From Enteractinococcus fodinae (lineage in GTDB: Bacteria; Actinomycetota; Actinomycetes; Actinomycetales; Micrococcaceae), in NCBI RefSeq assembly GCF_031458395.1, contig NZ_JAVDYJ010000001.1, forward strand, positions 1,860,001 through 1,924,000: a DNA stretch of 64,000 nt, in the 5' to 3' direction. Each line of letters opens with the position of its first letter. Positions within the stretch are counted from its first letter, which is position 1. Shown one piece after another: positions 31,325 to 40,245 of this stretch. The notes under the pieces were generated by a model that worked only from the letters and a program-made list of their open reading frames with translations, ran no database searches and was not told the origin of the DNA. The translations under genes were made by a program, and so were the position numbers.

Positions 31325-32086
31325 TTACTCGGTCAAAATTTTGGATAGGAAGTCTTGGGCCCGTGCGGTCTGAGGGTTGGTGAAGAAATTCTCTGGGGTG
31401 GTATCTTCTATGACTGCGCCTTCGGACATGAAGAGCAACCGGTCCCCTGCTTTGCGGGCGAAGCCCATTTCGTGGGTTACGACCACCATGGTCATCCCGC
31501 CGGCCGCTAGGTCAACCATGACGTCGAGTACTTCTTGGACCATTTCAGGGTCAAGCGCTGAGGTGGGTTCATCGAAGAGGAGGACTTTGGGCTTCATCGC
31601 CAGTGCTCGGGCGATTGCGACGCGTTGCTGTTGCCCGCCAGATAAGTGGGCTGGCAGTTTCCGCGCTTGCTCGCCGACGCCGACTCGGTCCAGGTAGTCC
31701 ATGGCTTCTTTTTCTGCCTGTCGTTTGGGCAGCTTGCGGACTTTGATCGGTCCCAGCGTGACGTTTTCGAGAATGCTCTTGTGGGCAAAGAGGTTAAACG
31801 ACTGAAACACCATTCCAACATCGGCTCGAAGCGCTGCAAGAGCTTTGCCCTCTTCCGGCAAGCGCTTCCCATCGATTTCGATGTAACCACCGTCGTCGTC
31901 AATCGTTTCGAGACGATTGATGGTGCGGCACAGCGTGGATTTTCCGGAACCAGAGGGGCCCACAACGATGCAGACCTGGCCTTTTGGGATATCAACGTTA
32001 ATATCGGATAGTGCTTTGAAATTTCCGAAATGTTTATTGACTCCGGATATTCTGACCAGCGGTGCTTTCGTGGTCTCTGGCGTCAT
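31325..32086 (-). CDS. gluA: Glutamate ABC transporter ATP-binding protein
   Basis: This 253-aa ATPase has Walker A GPSGSGKSTLCR, Q-loop MVFQSFNLF, signature LSGGQQQRVAIARALA, Walker B VLLFDEPTSALD and switch His VVTHEMGFA. ATG 32086 (MTPETTKAP) has a GAGGAG 6 nt upstream. The frame also stays open to 32119, but those residues come from the upstream hairpin. First gene of gluABCD. Confidence 0.95.
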   Translation of the reverse strand: MTPETTKAPLVRISGVNKHFGNFKALSDINVDIPKGQVCIVVGPSGSGKSTLCRTINRLETIDDDGGYIEIDGKRLPEEGKALAALRADVGMVFQSFNLFAHKSILENVTLGPIKVRKLPKRQAEKEAMDYLDRVGVGEQARKLPAHLSGGQQQRVAIARALAMKPKVLLFDEPTSALDPEMVQEVLDVMVDLAAGGMTMVVVTHEMGFARKAGDRLLFMSEGAVIEDTTPENFFTNPQTARAQDFLSKILTE

Positions 32087-32098
32087 GATGAGCTCCTC

Positions 32099-32122
32099 AA
32101 GAAGTGGCCTCACGGCCACTTC
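32099..32122 (-). promoter_or_regulatory. GNRA-capped hairpin just upstream of the gluA ribosome binding site
   Basis: GAAGTGGCC and GGCCACTTC pair perfectly over 9 bp, closed on the minus strand by GTGA, a GNRA-type tetraloop. It ends 2 nt before the TTGAGGAG ribosome binding site, so it could act on gluA mRNA stability or initiation. Confidence 0.6.
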
Positions 32123-32135
32123 TCAAACACAGGTG

Positions 32136-32151
32136 AAGTGATGTAGATCAC
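32136..32151 (-). promoter_or_regulatory. CRP/GlxR-type operator at the gluA promoter
   Basis: On the minus strand TGTGATCTACATCACT matches TGTGA-N6-TCACA at nine of ten defined positions. A -10-like TAGAAT lies directly upstream (32158-32153), so the site would cover the transcription start and act as a repressor site. cAMP-GlxR control of glutamate uptake is known in Corynebacterium. Confidence 0.6.
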
Positions 32152-32254
32152 ATTCTATCAGGTGAGGTCGCTTTTACTAGGGGCGATATCGCAAAATTTT
32201 GGAGCTCGGGAGGCTCTTGGTGTCGTCTGAACCCAGAGATACTAAGATGACCTC

Positions 32255-33883
32255 ATGCCCAAAACCTCGATTGATGCGCTGGCAGAGCGCTATGCAGCAG
32301 GTTTAGCCGAACTAGATCCTGTCTCAGCGACCGAAATCGGATTACCCGGTTACGCCGATAAGCTGCCGGATTATTCGCCCGATGGTGCCGCTGCACTCGA
32401 TGAACTCCAGGCTCGTACCCTGACGCAACTGCACGAACTGACAGCAGCCAATGCCCAAGACAAGGTAACGCGCAGCGCAATGATCGAACGACTCACCGTC
32501 GATCGTGAGCTCTACGCGACCGGGCTCGTGGAGCTTAATAACATCGCTTCGCCAGTTCAAGACATTCGCTCCACCTTTGACTTGATGCCCACAGACACGA
32601 CTGAAGACTGGGGCAATATTGCAGCACGTCTCACGCAGGTCGAGGCCGCCCTGACTGGCTATCAGGATCGACTCGAGGCTGCAGTCAAACTCGGGCTACC
32701 GCCGGCTCAACGCCAAGTCGATGCTTGCATTAGACAGTCTCAGGCAGCCGCGCAGGGCTTCTTTCCTGAGCTCGTCGCCACGACCGAGGGGCTTGATCAA
32801 GCACGACACACTGAGCTGGAGGATGCTGCAGCACAGGCTGCACAAGCCTATGCAGATTTCGCTGAGTACTTGGCCTCTGACCTGTATCCGGCAGCGCGTG
32901 CTGAAGATGCGGTGGGCAAAGATTACTATGCTCTGGCATCGCGGCGGTTTTTGGGCGCCGAAATCGATCTGGCCGAAACCTACCAGTGGGGTCTGGCTGA
33001 GCTTGCTCGCATCGTAGAGCAACAACACCGGGTGGCTGACCTTATCCACCCGGGAGCCACCATTGAGGAAGCCCGGCAGCGGCTATCTGCCGATCCGGCC
33101 CGAAAATTACACGGCACTGAGGCGCTGCGGCGATGGATGCAGGACCTGTCGGATACCACCATCGAAGCAATGAAGCAGCATTTTCATATTCCTACCCCCA
33201 TGGACTACGTGGAAGCGATGATTGCGCCGACCCAGGACGGTGGGATCTACTACACGGGGCCCTCCGCAGACTTCTCCCGCCCCGGACGTATGTGGTGGTC
33301 AGTTCCAGAAGGCGAGGAAACGTTCACCACGTGGCAGCAAACTACCACGGTCTTCCATGAAGGGGTCCCGGGACATCATCTGCAAATCGCCACCGCGATG
33401 CTGAACGCTGACGAGTTGAACTCCTGGCGGCGTCACTGGTTGTGGGTGTCGGGTCATGGCGAAGGCTGGGCGCTCTATGCCGAGGAGCTCATGCGCGAGT
33501 TGGGATACCTCGACGATCCCGGAGATTACCTGGGCATGCTAGACGCTCAGCGGATGCGCGCCGCGCGGGTCGTTTTCGATATTGGTGTGCATTGTGGGTT
33601 TACCGCCCCGGACGCGTGGGGCGCACAAAGCTGGGATCCGGGGGTCGGTTTTGCTTTCTTGCAAGAGCATCTGTACGAGTCCCCTGGGGTTTTGGACTTT
33701 GAATTTACTCGGTACCTGGGATGGCCCGGACAAGCCCCGAGCTATGCGGTAGGGCAACGAATCTGGCAACAGATCAGGGCCCAGCACGAAGCCCTCCCGG
33801 GATTCGATCTCAAAACATTCCACACCCGCGCCTTACAGTTAGGTTCGATGGGACTCGACACGTTAGAAGAGGCACTTCGATGA
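32255..33883 (+). CDS. DUF885-family putative metallopeptidase
   Basis: This 542-aa protein is of the DUF885 family. It has long helical segments and the conserved TVFHEGVPGHHLQIA, a zinc-site-like HExxxGHH motif, then GEGWALYAEELMRELGYL with a downstream Glu. The C-terminal GQRIWQQIRAQHE is also typical. Members are thought to be zinc peptidases related to M32/M3, but substrates are mostly unknown. No signal peptide is visible, so it is cytoplasmic. It overlaps maf by 4 bp (ATGA). Confidence 0.85.
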   Translation: MPKTSIDALAERYAAGLAELDPVSATEIGLPGYADKLPDYSPDGAAALDELQARTLTQLHELTAANAQDKVTRSAMIERLTVDRELYATGLVELNNIASPVQDIRSTFDLMPTDTTEDWGNIAARLTQVEAALTGYQDRLEAAVKLGLPPAQRQVDACIRQSQAAAQGFFPELVATTEGLDQARHTELEDAAAQAAQAYADFAEYLASDLYPAARAEDAVGKDYYALASRRFLGAEIDLAETYQWGLAELARIVEQQHRVADLIHPGATIEEARQRLSADPARKLHGTEALRRWMQDLSDTTIEAMKQHFHIPTPMDYVEAMIAPTQDGGIYYTGPSADFSRPGRMWWSVPEGEETFTTWQQTTTVFHEGVPGHHLQIATAMLNADELNSWRRHWLWVSGHGEGWALYAEELMRELGYLDDPGDYLGMLDAQRMRAARVVFDIGVHCGFTAPDAWGAQSWDPGVGFAFLQEHLYESPGVLDFEFTRYLGWPGQAPSYAVGQRIWQQIRAQHEALPGFDLKTFHTRALQLGSMGLDTLEEALR

Positions 33884-34512
33884 GCACCATTATCTTGGGA
33901 TCGGCTTCTGCTGCTCGGACAGCTATCCTGCACAGGGCAGGCATACCGTTTATCCAACAACCTGCCGACATCGATGAGGAAGCTCTGACGGTGGATAGTG
34001 ACCCACCACCAGTCCAAGCACAGGCTCTTGCCACCGCCAAAGCACACGCCGTCGCGGATCTACTCATCAGCACCGACCAAGCACAACAACCCACCTATGT
34101 CCTCGCTGCTGATTCGATCTTCGAGTTTGAAGGACGTCCTTACGGCAAGCCCCACCGACCTGAGGTTGCACGAGCTCGCTGGCGGGCACAGCGCGGCAAA
34201 TCCGGAACCTTACACACCGGACACTGCATTATCGCGGTGCTGGAGGAATCGAAACATCGAGTGCTGCAAGAAACGGTCAGCGCCACGGTGACTTTTGCCA
34301 ACGCCAGCGACAAGGTGATCGATGATTACATCGCCACGGGTGAGCCGTTGGGCGTTGCCGGCGGCTTCACCTTAGAAGGGCATGGGGCCACGATGATCTC
34401 GTCGGTCCATGGTGACCCCAATGCCGTCCTGGGTCTCTCGTTGCGCGCTGTGCGAGAGCTCTTAGAACGCGTCGACGTCGACCTCACCGCACTCTGGGAG
34501 GCGAACACCTAG
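33880..34512 (+). CDS. maf: Maf-family nucleotide pyrophosphatase
   Basis: This 210-aa house-cleaning enzyme hydrolyses non-canonical or modified NTPs. It has the N-terminal [19 protein letters not shown] (family SxSpRR-like loop), [18 protein letters not shown] with the catalytic Asp, and [18 protein letters not shown] near the C-terminus. It begins within the DUF885 stop codon. Presence of maf just before the carboxylase alpha gene is, as I recall, common in Actinobacteria. Confidence 0.9.
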   Translation: MSTIILGSASAARTAILHRAGIPFIQQPADIDEEALTVDSDPPPVQAQALATAKAHAVADLLISTDQAQQPTYVLAADSIFEFEGRPYGKPHRPEVARARWRAQRGKSGTLHTGHCIIAVLEESKHRVLQETVSATVTFANASDKVIDDYIATGEPLGVAGGFTLEGHGATMISSVHGDPNAVLGLSLRAVRELLERVDVDLTALWEANT

Positions 34513-34682
34513 CCCACATTTTTGTAGCATTCCTACAAGAAAATCGGTATTTTTGGCTCCGCCGGTGCGTCATCCTGTATGGTTTCCACGGATTCGGCCT
34601 AAGCTGCTTGAGATGGCAACGATGCGACTCGTGCTTTGCGTGCCATTTTTGCGGAGCGTTCCAACCAAGGAGAATTGTTTCT

Positions 34683-36524
34683 ATGTCCATGACCAGCGCG
34701 TCATCCTCGATGATCTACCAACCCTTTTCGAAGGTTCTGATCGCCAATCGGGGTGAGATCGCGGTCCGCATTATTCGCGCTGCACAAGACGAGGGACTAG
34801 AAGCGGTAGCCATCTACGCCAACCCGGATCGCGATGCGATGCACGTTCGGCTCGCGGACCACGCATTTTCTCTCAACGGTGACACGGTCACCGACACCTA
34901 CCTGTCGGTCGAGAAAGTATTGCGCGCTGCCCGTGATTCCGGGGCCGACGCCGTGCACCCGGGCTATGGGTTTCTGGCGGAAAATGCTGAGTTCGCTCAA
35001 GCGGTGCTTGATGCAGGTTTAACCTGGATCGGCCCGCCTCCGGCAGCAATTCACGCGCTCGGTGACAAAGTAGCTGCCCGTCATATTGCACAGCGGGTTG
35101 GGGCGCCACTGGCACCAGGCACCGCCGATCCCGTACAAACCGCCCAGGAAGTCGTGGATTTCGCCGATGAGTACGGCCTGCCGTTGGCTATCAAAGCCGC
35201 TCACGGCGGTGGCGGACGTGGCATTAAGGTTGTTCGGCAGCGTTCAGAGATCCCGGAGGCTTTTGAGTCGGCGGTTCGCGAGGCCACAGCAGCGTTTGGC
35301 CGCGGCGAATGCTTCGTCGAACGCTTCCTGGATGCCCCGCGCCACCTGGAGACCCAGTGTTTGGCGGATCAGGACGGCAATGTGGTGGTCGTCTCGACCC
35401 GTGACTGCTCCTTACAGCGGCGCAACCAAAAACTCGTTGAAGAGGCGCCCGCACCCTACCTAACCGCCGAGCAGGAACAACAACTCTATGACGCCTCTGT
35501 GGCGCTGCTCCAAGAAGCTGGCTACGTTGGCGCCGGCACCTGCGAGTTTCTCATTGGCCAAGACGGTACGATCTCATTTTTGGAAGTCAATACCCGACTC
35601 CAGGTCGAGCACACGGTTTCCGAAGAAGTCACTGGCATAGACCTGGTGCGCGAACAATTCCGGATCGCCCGCGGTGAGCTACTGGGCTATGACCATCCCG
35701 AGGTTCATGGCCACTCGTTTGAATTTCGGATCACCGCCGAAGATCCCGGCCAGAATTTCATGCCGGCCCCGGGCACGGTTACGAAAATGCGGTTGCCGGG
35801 AGGTCCCGGTGTGCGCATTGACACCGGCATCGAAGAGGGCGAAACCATTTCGGGAGCTTTCGACTCGATGGTCGCCAAGCTCATTGTCACCGGACGGGAT
35901 CGCAAAGAAGCATTACAGCGTTCCCAGCGTGCCCTCAACGAGATGCGCATTGCCGGGTTGGCAACCGTACTGCCTTTCCATCGCACGGTGATTCAGGATC
36001 CAAATTTTGCTCCCGAGTTGGATCAGCCAAACCAGAAGGTTCCGGTTGAGGGGCCCTTTACGGTGCACACTCGATGGATTGAAACCGATTTCATCAACGA
36101 GTTGCAACCACAGTCTGTGGTCCCCGGCATGGATGACCAAGACGAGGTCGAACGCCGGGTGGTCACGGTGGAGGTCAACGGCAAGCGGGTAGAGGTAACG
36201 CTGCCCGATTCGCTGGCCGGTATTGCTGCGGTGGATGCCAAGCCCCAGCGCCGTCGTCCATCACGCACGGCAACGAAAGCTTCAGGTGCCTCGGCGGCAG
36301 GGGCATCGGGGGACACCGTGACCTCACCGATGCAAGGCACCATCGTGAAACTGGGCGTGGAAGTCGGTGCAGAAGTGGTCGAAGGCGACCTGATTTTGGT
36401 GCTGGAAGCCATGAAGATGGAACAGCCTATCACCGCGCATAAGGCCGGTACCGTGACGGAACTCACCGCCGAACCCGGAGCGACCGTCAATGCCGGAGCG
36501 GCGTTAGCAACCATCGAGGGGTAA
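34683..36524 (+). CDS. accA3: Acyl-CoA carboxylase alpha subunit (biotin carboxylase + BCCP)
   Basis: This 613-aa fused protein has a biotin carboxylase domain ([23 protein letters not shown]-grasp loop [30 protein letters not shown]) and a C-terminal biotinyl domain with [19 protein letters not shown], whose Lys is biotinylated by BirA. An Ala/Ser/Arg-rich linker lies between. ATG 34683 has AAGGAG about 10 nt upstream; a longer frame to 34608 has no such support. It works with AccD and AccE at 26.9-28.7 kb. Confidence 0.95.
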   Translation: MSMTSASSSMIYQPFSKVLIANRGEIAVRIIRAAQDEGLEAVAIYANPDRDAMHVRLADHAFSLNGDTVTDTYLSVEKVLRAARDSGADAVHPGYGFLAENAEFAQAVLDAGLTWIGPPPAAIHALGDKVAARHIAQRVGAPLAPGTADPVQTAQEVVDFADEYGLPLAIKAAHGGGGRGIKVVRQRSEIPEAFESAVREATAAFGRGECFVERFLDAPRHLETQCLADQDGNVVVVSTRDCSLQRRNQKLVEEAPAPYLTAEQEQQLYDASVALLQEAGYVGAGTCEFLIGQDGTISFLEVNTRLQVEHTVSEEVTGIDLVREQFRIARGELLGYDHPEVHGHSFEFRITAEDPGQNFMPAPGTVTKMRLPGGPGVRIDTGIEEGETISGAFDSMVAKLIVTGRDRKEALQRSQRALNEMRIAGLATVLPFHRTVIQDPNFAPELDQPNQKVPVEGPFTVHTRWIETDFINELQPQSVVPGMDDQDEVERRVVTVEVNGKRVEVTLPDSLAGIAAVDAKPQRRRPSRTATKASGASAAGASGDTVTSPMQGTIVKLGVEVGAEVVEGDLILVLEAMKMEQPITAHKAGTVTELTAEPGATVNAGAALATIEG

Positions 36525-36536
36525 CAAAGTGTAGAA

Positions 36537-36591
36537 GTGTCACCCGGTGAAACTGCGCTTATATACACTGAGGTGGTTTCACAGGTGACAC
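36537..36591 (+). promoter_or_regulatory. Paired palindromic operators around a candidate promoter of the MHS transporter
   Basis: GTGTCACCCGGTGAAAC (36537-36553) and GTTTCACAGGTGACAC (36576-36591) are each near-palindromic and are also inverted copies of one another (16 bp, one bulged base). Between them TATATA (36560-36565) lies 17 bp after GTGTCA, a 4/6 match to TTGACA. The first operator therefore covers the -35 and the second lies at the start region. As RNA the whole would form one long hairpin. Confidence 0.55.
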
Positions 36592-36653
36592 CGCACGTCA
36601 TGCACCACTCAGACGTCACCTGACCGTTTCTATCCACGACGAAAGTTCATTTG

Positions 36654-38066
36654 ATGTCAACGCAACCCGCAGCGACTTCGCATGGTATTCAAGATGCCGA
36701 CCTGGGCGTGCCCCGGTGGAAAATCATCATGGCCTCGGTTGTAGGCACTACCATCGAATTCTACGATTTCTATATTTACGCCACCGCAGCTGTATCAGTG
36801 TTCCCACTGATCTTCTTCCCCGGCGGCGACGCCCAAACCGCCCTGCTTGCCTCGATGGCGACCTTTGGTGCGGCGTTTGTTGCTCGTCCCCTCGGATCCA
36901 TCATCTTCGGTCACATGGGCGACCGACTGGGCCGCAAAGTCACACTCATTGGTGCCCTGCTGACCATGGGTATCGCGACCTTCATCATCGGGTTGTTGCC
37001 AACGTATTACCAGATCGGGCTCTGGGCGCCGGCGATGCTGACCATCCTGCGCTTCTGTCAGGGTCTTGGTCTGGGTGGTGAATGGTCCGGTGCTGCCCTG
37101 CTCGTCACCGAAACCGCCAAACCTGGCAAACGCGCATCCGCGGCGATGTGGCCACAGTTGGGCGCGCCCTTTGGGTTCTTGCTCGCCAACGGTTTCTTCC
37201 TGGTGCTGGCCCTGGCTTTCGATTACGATTCGGCAGCCCACGGTGCTGACCACGTCTTTGTTGACTGGGTGTGGCGCATACCGTTTTTGGCCTCCATCGT
37301 TATGGTGGCCATTGGACTTTGGGTTCGCGTTTCGCTGGAAGAGACCCCGGTCTTCAAACAGGCCATTGCCAAAGATGAGCGCGTCAAAGCCCCATTGAAA
37401 GACGTGTTCGCCAAAAACTGGTGGCAGCTCATCCTGGGAACGTTCATCATGTACGCCACCTACGTGCTGTTCTACCTGATGACCACCTGGATCCTGTCTT
37501 ATGCCATCGGTGCACCAGAAGCCGGCGGGCTGGGAACCTCCTATAATGACTTCCTGGTCATCCAGCTGATCTCGATTCTGTTCTTCGCAGCCTTTGTGCC
37601 GGTTGCTGGGATGCTAGCGGATAAATTCGGTCGAAAGCCGACGATGCTGACCATTACCACGCTGATGATCATTTTCGGTCTGCTGTTCGGGTGGTGGCTC
37701 AACGCGGATGTCATCGTCGATGCCGACGGCACACTCAACACCACGCGCATGATCGTGTTCATGATCGTAGGCATGTCCCTGATGGGCCTGACCTTCGGAC
37801 CAATGTCGGCGATCCTGCCGGAATTGTTCCCAACGGAAACCCGCTACACCGGCTCCGGCATTTCCTACAACGTCTCGTCCATTCTTGGTGCAGCGCTGAC
37901 ACCGTTCATCGCCACCTGGCTGATGGGCACCTTCGATGTTTCCTACGTGGGCTACTACTTGGCAGCCGCCTCGGTGATCACCTTGATCTTCTTGGCACTG
38001 AGCCCTGAAACCAAATATCGTTCACTGTCAGCCCTTGATCAAGACGAAATCGAGCGCACCCGCTAA
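36654..38066 (+). CDS. MFS transporter, metabolite:H+ symporter (MHS) family
   Basis: This 470-aa, 12-helix major-facilitator protein has the MHS family's ASVVGTTIEFYDFYIYATAA in helix 1, the loop motif GHMGDRLGRKV after helix 2, LGGEWSGAALLV in helix 4-5, and MLADKFGRKPTM between helices 8 and 9. Substrates in this family include dicarboxylates, proline/betaine and shikimate; none can be assigned. ATG 36654 is used. It is transcribed away from accA3 behind a palindrome-rich promoter region, so it is likely regulated separately. Confidence 0.92.
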   Translation: MSTQPAATSHGIQDADLGVPRWKIIMASVVGTTIEFYDFYIYATAAVSVFPLIFFPGGDAQTALLASMATFGAAFVARPLGSIIFGHMGDRLGRKVTLIGALLTMGIATFIIGLLPTYYQIGLWAPAMLTILRFCQGLGLGGEWSGAALLVTETAKPGKRASAAMWPQLGAPFGFLLANGFFLVLALAFDYDSAAHGADHVFVDWVWRIPFLASIVMVAIGLWVRVSLEETPVFKQAIAKDERVKAPLKDVFAKNWWQLILGTFIMYATYVLFYLMTTWILSYAIGAPEAGGLGTSYNDFLVIQLISILFFAAFVPVAGMLADKFGRKPTMLTITTLMIIFGLLFGWWLNADVIVDADGTLNTTRMIVFMIVGMSLMGLTFGPMSAILPELFPTETRYTGSGISYNVSSILGAALTPFIATWLMGTFDVSYVGYYLAAASVITLIFLALSPETKYRSLSALDQDEIERTR

Positions 38067-38097
38067 CCCTTACTTTCGGGCGCCTTAGATACCAACA

Positions 38098-38139
38098 GCC
38101 CGGATACCTCGGCGGCACTGAGCCGTCGAGGATCCGGGC
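38098..38139. terminator. Long hairpin between the convergent MHS and acetoacetyl-CoA synthetase genes
   Basis: GCCCGGATACCTCGGCGGC pairs with GCCGTCGAGGATCCGGGC over about 17 bp with one bulge and one G-U, around a 5-nt loop. No T-tract follows on either side, but its position between two converging stops fits a bidirectional terminator. Confidence 0.6.
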
Positions 38140-38159
38140 CGTTGTCGTACCCAGTCCTA

Positions 38160-40145
38160 CTACTTCGCGGTGTCTGCGGCGTAGTCGAGGTACCACTCCA
38201 GCACAGCTGGATCAGCGGCGGTTTCCTTGGCCACCTTCTCCGGTGCCATCCCCTGCAAGACGCGTTTAATCGGAACTTCCATGAGCTTGCCGGTCTTCGT
38301 CATGGGCACCCCCGGTGCGATGATGATGTCATCGGGCACATAGCGCGGGGACAGTTCGGTACGAATCGCCTCGGTGATGATGTCTTTGAGCTGCTCGGGG
38401 GCGATCTCAGGGTCCGTGGGCACCACAAACAACGGCATGTAGTAGTCGCCGTCGTCGAGTTCTGCTCCGATCACCATGGATGCTGTGACTTCATCGAGGG
38501 CATCAACCACCTGGTAGAGGTCACTGGACCCCATGCGAATACCGCCGCGATTCAGGGTCGCGTCGGACCGGCCGTGGATCACGAAGGATTGCCGAGAAGT
38601 CTGGGTGGCAAAGTCTCCGTGGTACCAGATATGTGGGTCCTGGCTGAAGTAGGCCTCATGATACCGCTCATCGTCCGGATCGTTCCAGAAGTACAGGGGC
38701 ATGGTGGGCATCGGTTTGGTGATGACCAGTTCTCCCACCTGATCCGTTACTGACCTGCCGGATCCGTCAAAGACGTCGGCTGCAACACCGAGTGCCGGTC
38801 CCATGAGCTCATTGACGCGCACCGGATCCATCGGGTTGGAACCTACGAATACGGAGCACACATCGGTGCCACCGGAATCCGACCGGAGCCGCACATCCGG
38901 TTTGACGGCATCATAGACCCAGTGCCAGGTTCGCGCTGGAAGCGGTGACGCCGAGACTAGGATATCGGTCAGATTCGACAGGTCGTACTCGTTTTTCGGG
39001 ACCAACCCTGACTCTTGAACGCCGGTCAGGATGGCGGCACCACACCCATAGAGCGCAACGCGTTCCTGGGCCAAAATCTCAAACTGCCGCCCGGGTCCCC
39101 CGGCGAACACCCCGCCGGAGTAGGTGATGGCTTTTGCACCGATAATCAGCGAGCCCACCAGCATGTTCCACAGCATCCAGGTGGTTGAGGTTGAAATGTA
39201 GACGGCCTCGCCCTGGGGGACGTGATAATGCAGTCCAAAGGATTTGGCGATCTCCAACACGGTCCCGCCTTGGCTTTGCACAATGCCCTTGGGCGTACCG
39301 GTGGTCCCAGAAGAATACAACACCCACAGCGGGTGAGAGAAATCCACCGCGGTAAATTCGGGTTCGCGACCTTCCGCCACGATCTCGTCAAAGACCGCGG
39401 TTTCAACGTTATGGGAGGCCACAATCTCTGCGACCAAAGAGTGATCGCCGGCGTGTGTATTTTCGACCAACACGTGATGAGTCACAGAGTCGAGTTCCTG
39501 TAACAGGCGATCGAGGTCGCCAATTTGATCGCGCACTGTGCCGCCGAGTTCCAACCCATCAATGGTCATGAGCACTTTAGGTTGCAGCTGTTGGAAGCGC
39601 GTGACGATACCGGGCACCCCGAAATCAACGTTGACCACCGACCAGATGGCGCCCACGGCTGCGGAGCCCAGCAACCCGACAATGGCTTGCGGGATATTGG
39701 GCAACGCGGCGGCGACCACGTCCCCCTCAGTGACGCCGATCGTTTTCAAATGGTGTGCAAACGCCCCGACCTGTTCATTGAGCTGTTGCCACGTCAGCGC
39801 GGTACGGTTGAGGGATTCATCCAGACCGACGACGGCTTCTTGGTCCGCCATCTTGGTGGCATGACGCAGAATATTTTCTGCGTAGTTCACTTTGGCGCCT
39901 TGGGCCCATTGTGTGCCGGGCATCTGCCCCTGCACCATCGGGCCGGTGGGCTTGTGCCCGATGATGTCGAAATACTCCCAGATTTCGGTCCAGAAAACTT
40001 CAAGATCATCAACCGACCAGTTCCACAGGTCCAGGTAGGTCTCCATGGCCAGACCGTGTTTGGTTTTCATGGCCTGCATGAACTGATACATCGCGGTCTG
40101 TTGCACCGTTTCAGCTTGTGGTTGCCACAGAATATCGTTGCTCAA
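38160..40145 (-). CDS. Acetoacetyl-CoA synthetase (acetoacetate--CoA ligase)
   Basis: This AMP-forming ligase (661 aa from TTG 40145) activates acetoacetate with ATP and CoA. It has the acetyl-CoA-synthetase N-terminal domain (VFWTEIWEYFDIIG, KVNYAENILRH). The ATP loop is VLYSSGTTGTPKGIVQSQGG, followed by LRSDSGGTDVCSVFVGSNP and the C-terminal Lys region MTKTGKLMEVPIKRVLQG. The length and these motifs match AacS rather than acetyl-CoA synthetase. TTG 40145 follows GGGAGA by 4 nt. Confidence 0.92.
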   Translation of the reverse strand: MSNDILWQPQAETVQQTAMYQFMQAMKTKHGLAMETYLDLWNWSVDDLEVFWTEIWEYFDIIGHKPTGPMVQGQMPGTQWAQGAKVNYAENILRHATKMADQEAVVGLDESLNRTALTWQQLNEQVGAFAHHLKTIGVTEGDVVAAALPNIPQAIVGLLGSAAVGAIWSVVNVDFGVPGIVTRFQQLQPKVLMTIDGLELGGTVRDQIGDLDRLLQELDSVTHHVLVENTHAGDHSLVAEIVASHNVETAVFDEIVAEGREPEFTAVDFSHPLWVLYSSGTTGTPKGIVQSQGGTVLEIAKSFGLHYHVPQGEAVYISTSTTWMLWNMLVGSLIIGAKAITYSGGVFAGGPGRQFEILAQERVALYGCGAAILTGVQESGLVPKNEYDLSNLTDILVSASPLPARTWHWVYDAVKPDVRLRSDSGGTDVCSVFVGSNPMDPVRVNELMGPALGVAADVFDGSGRSVTDQVGELVITKPMPTMPLYFWNDPDDERYHEAYFSQDPHIWYHGDFATQTSRQSFVIHGRSDATLNRGGIRMGSSDLYQVVDALDEVTASMVIGAELDDGDYYMPLFVVPTDPEIAPEQLKDIITEAIRTELSPRYVPDDIIIAPGVPMTKTGKLMEVPIKRVLQGMAPEKVAKETAADPAVLEWYLDYAADTAK

Positions 40146-40245
40146 AGTGTCTCCCAACGTCGTTGATGCCAAGGTGGGCACCGTTGAATGCTCACCTCAA
40201 ACTCCTGGACCACAGTGTAGTCCAGATCACCTTGTTGAGCGCGGT

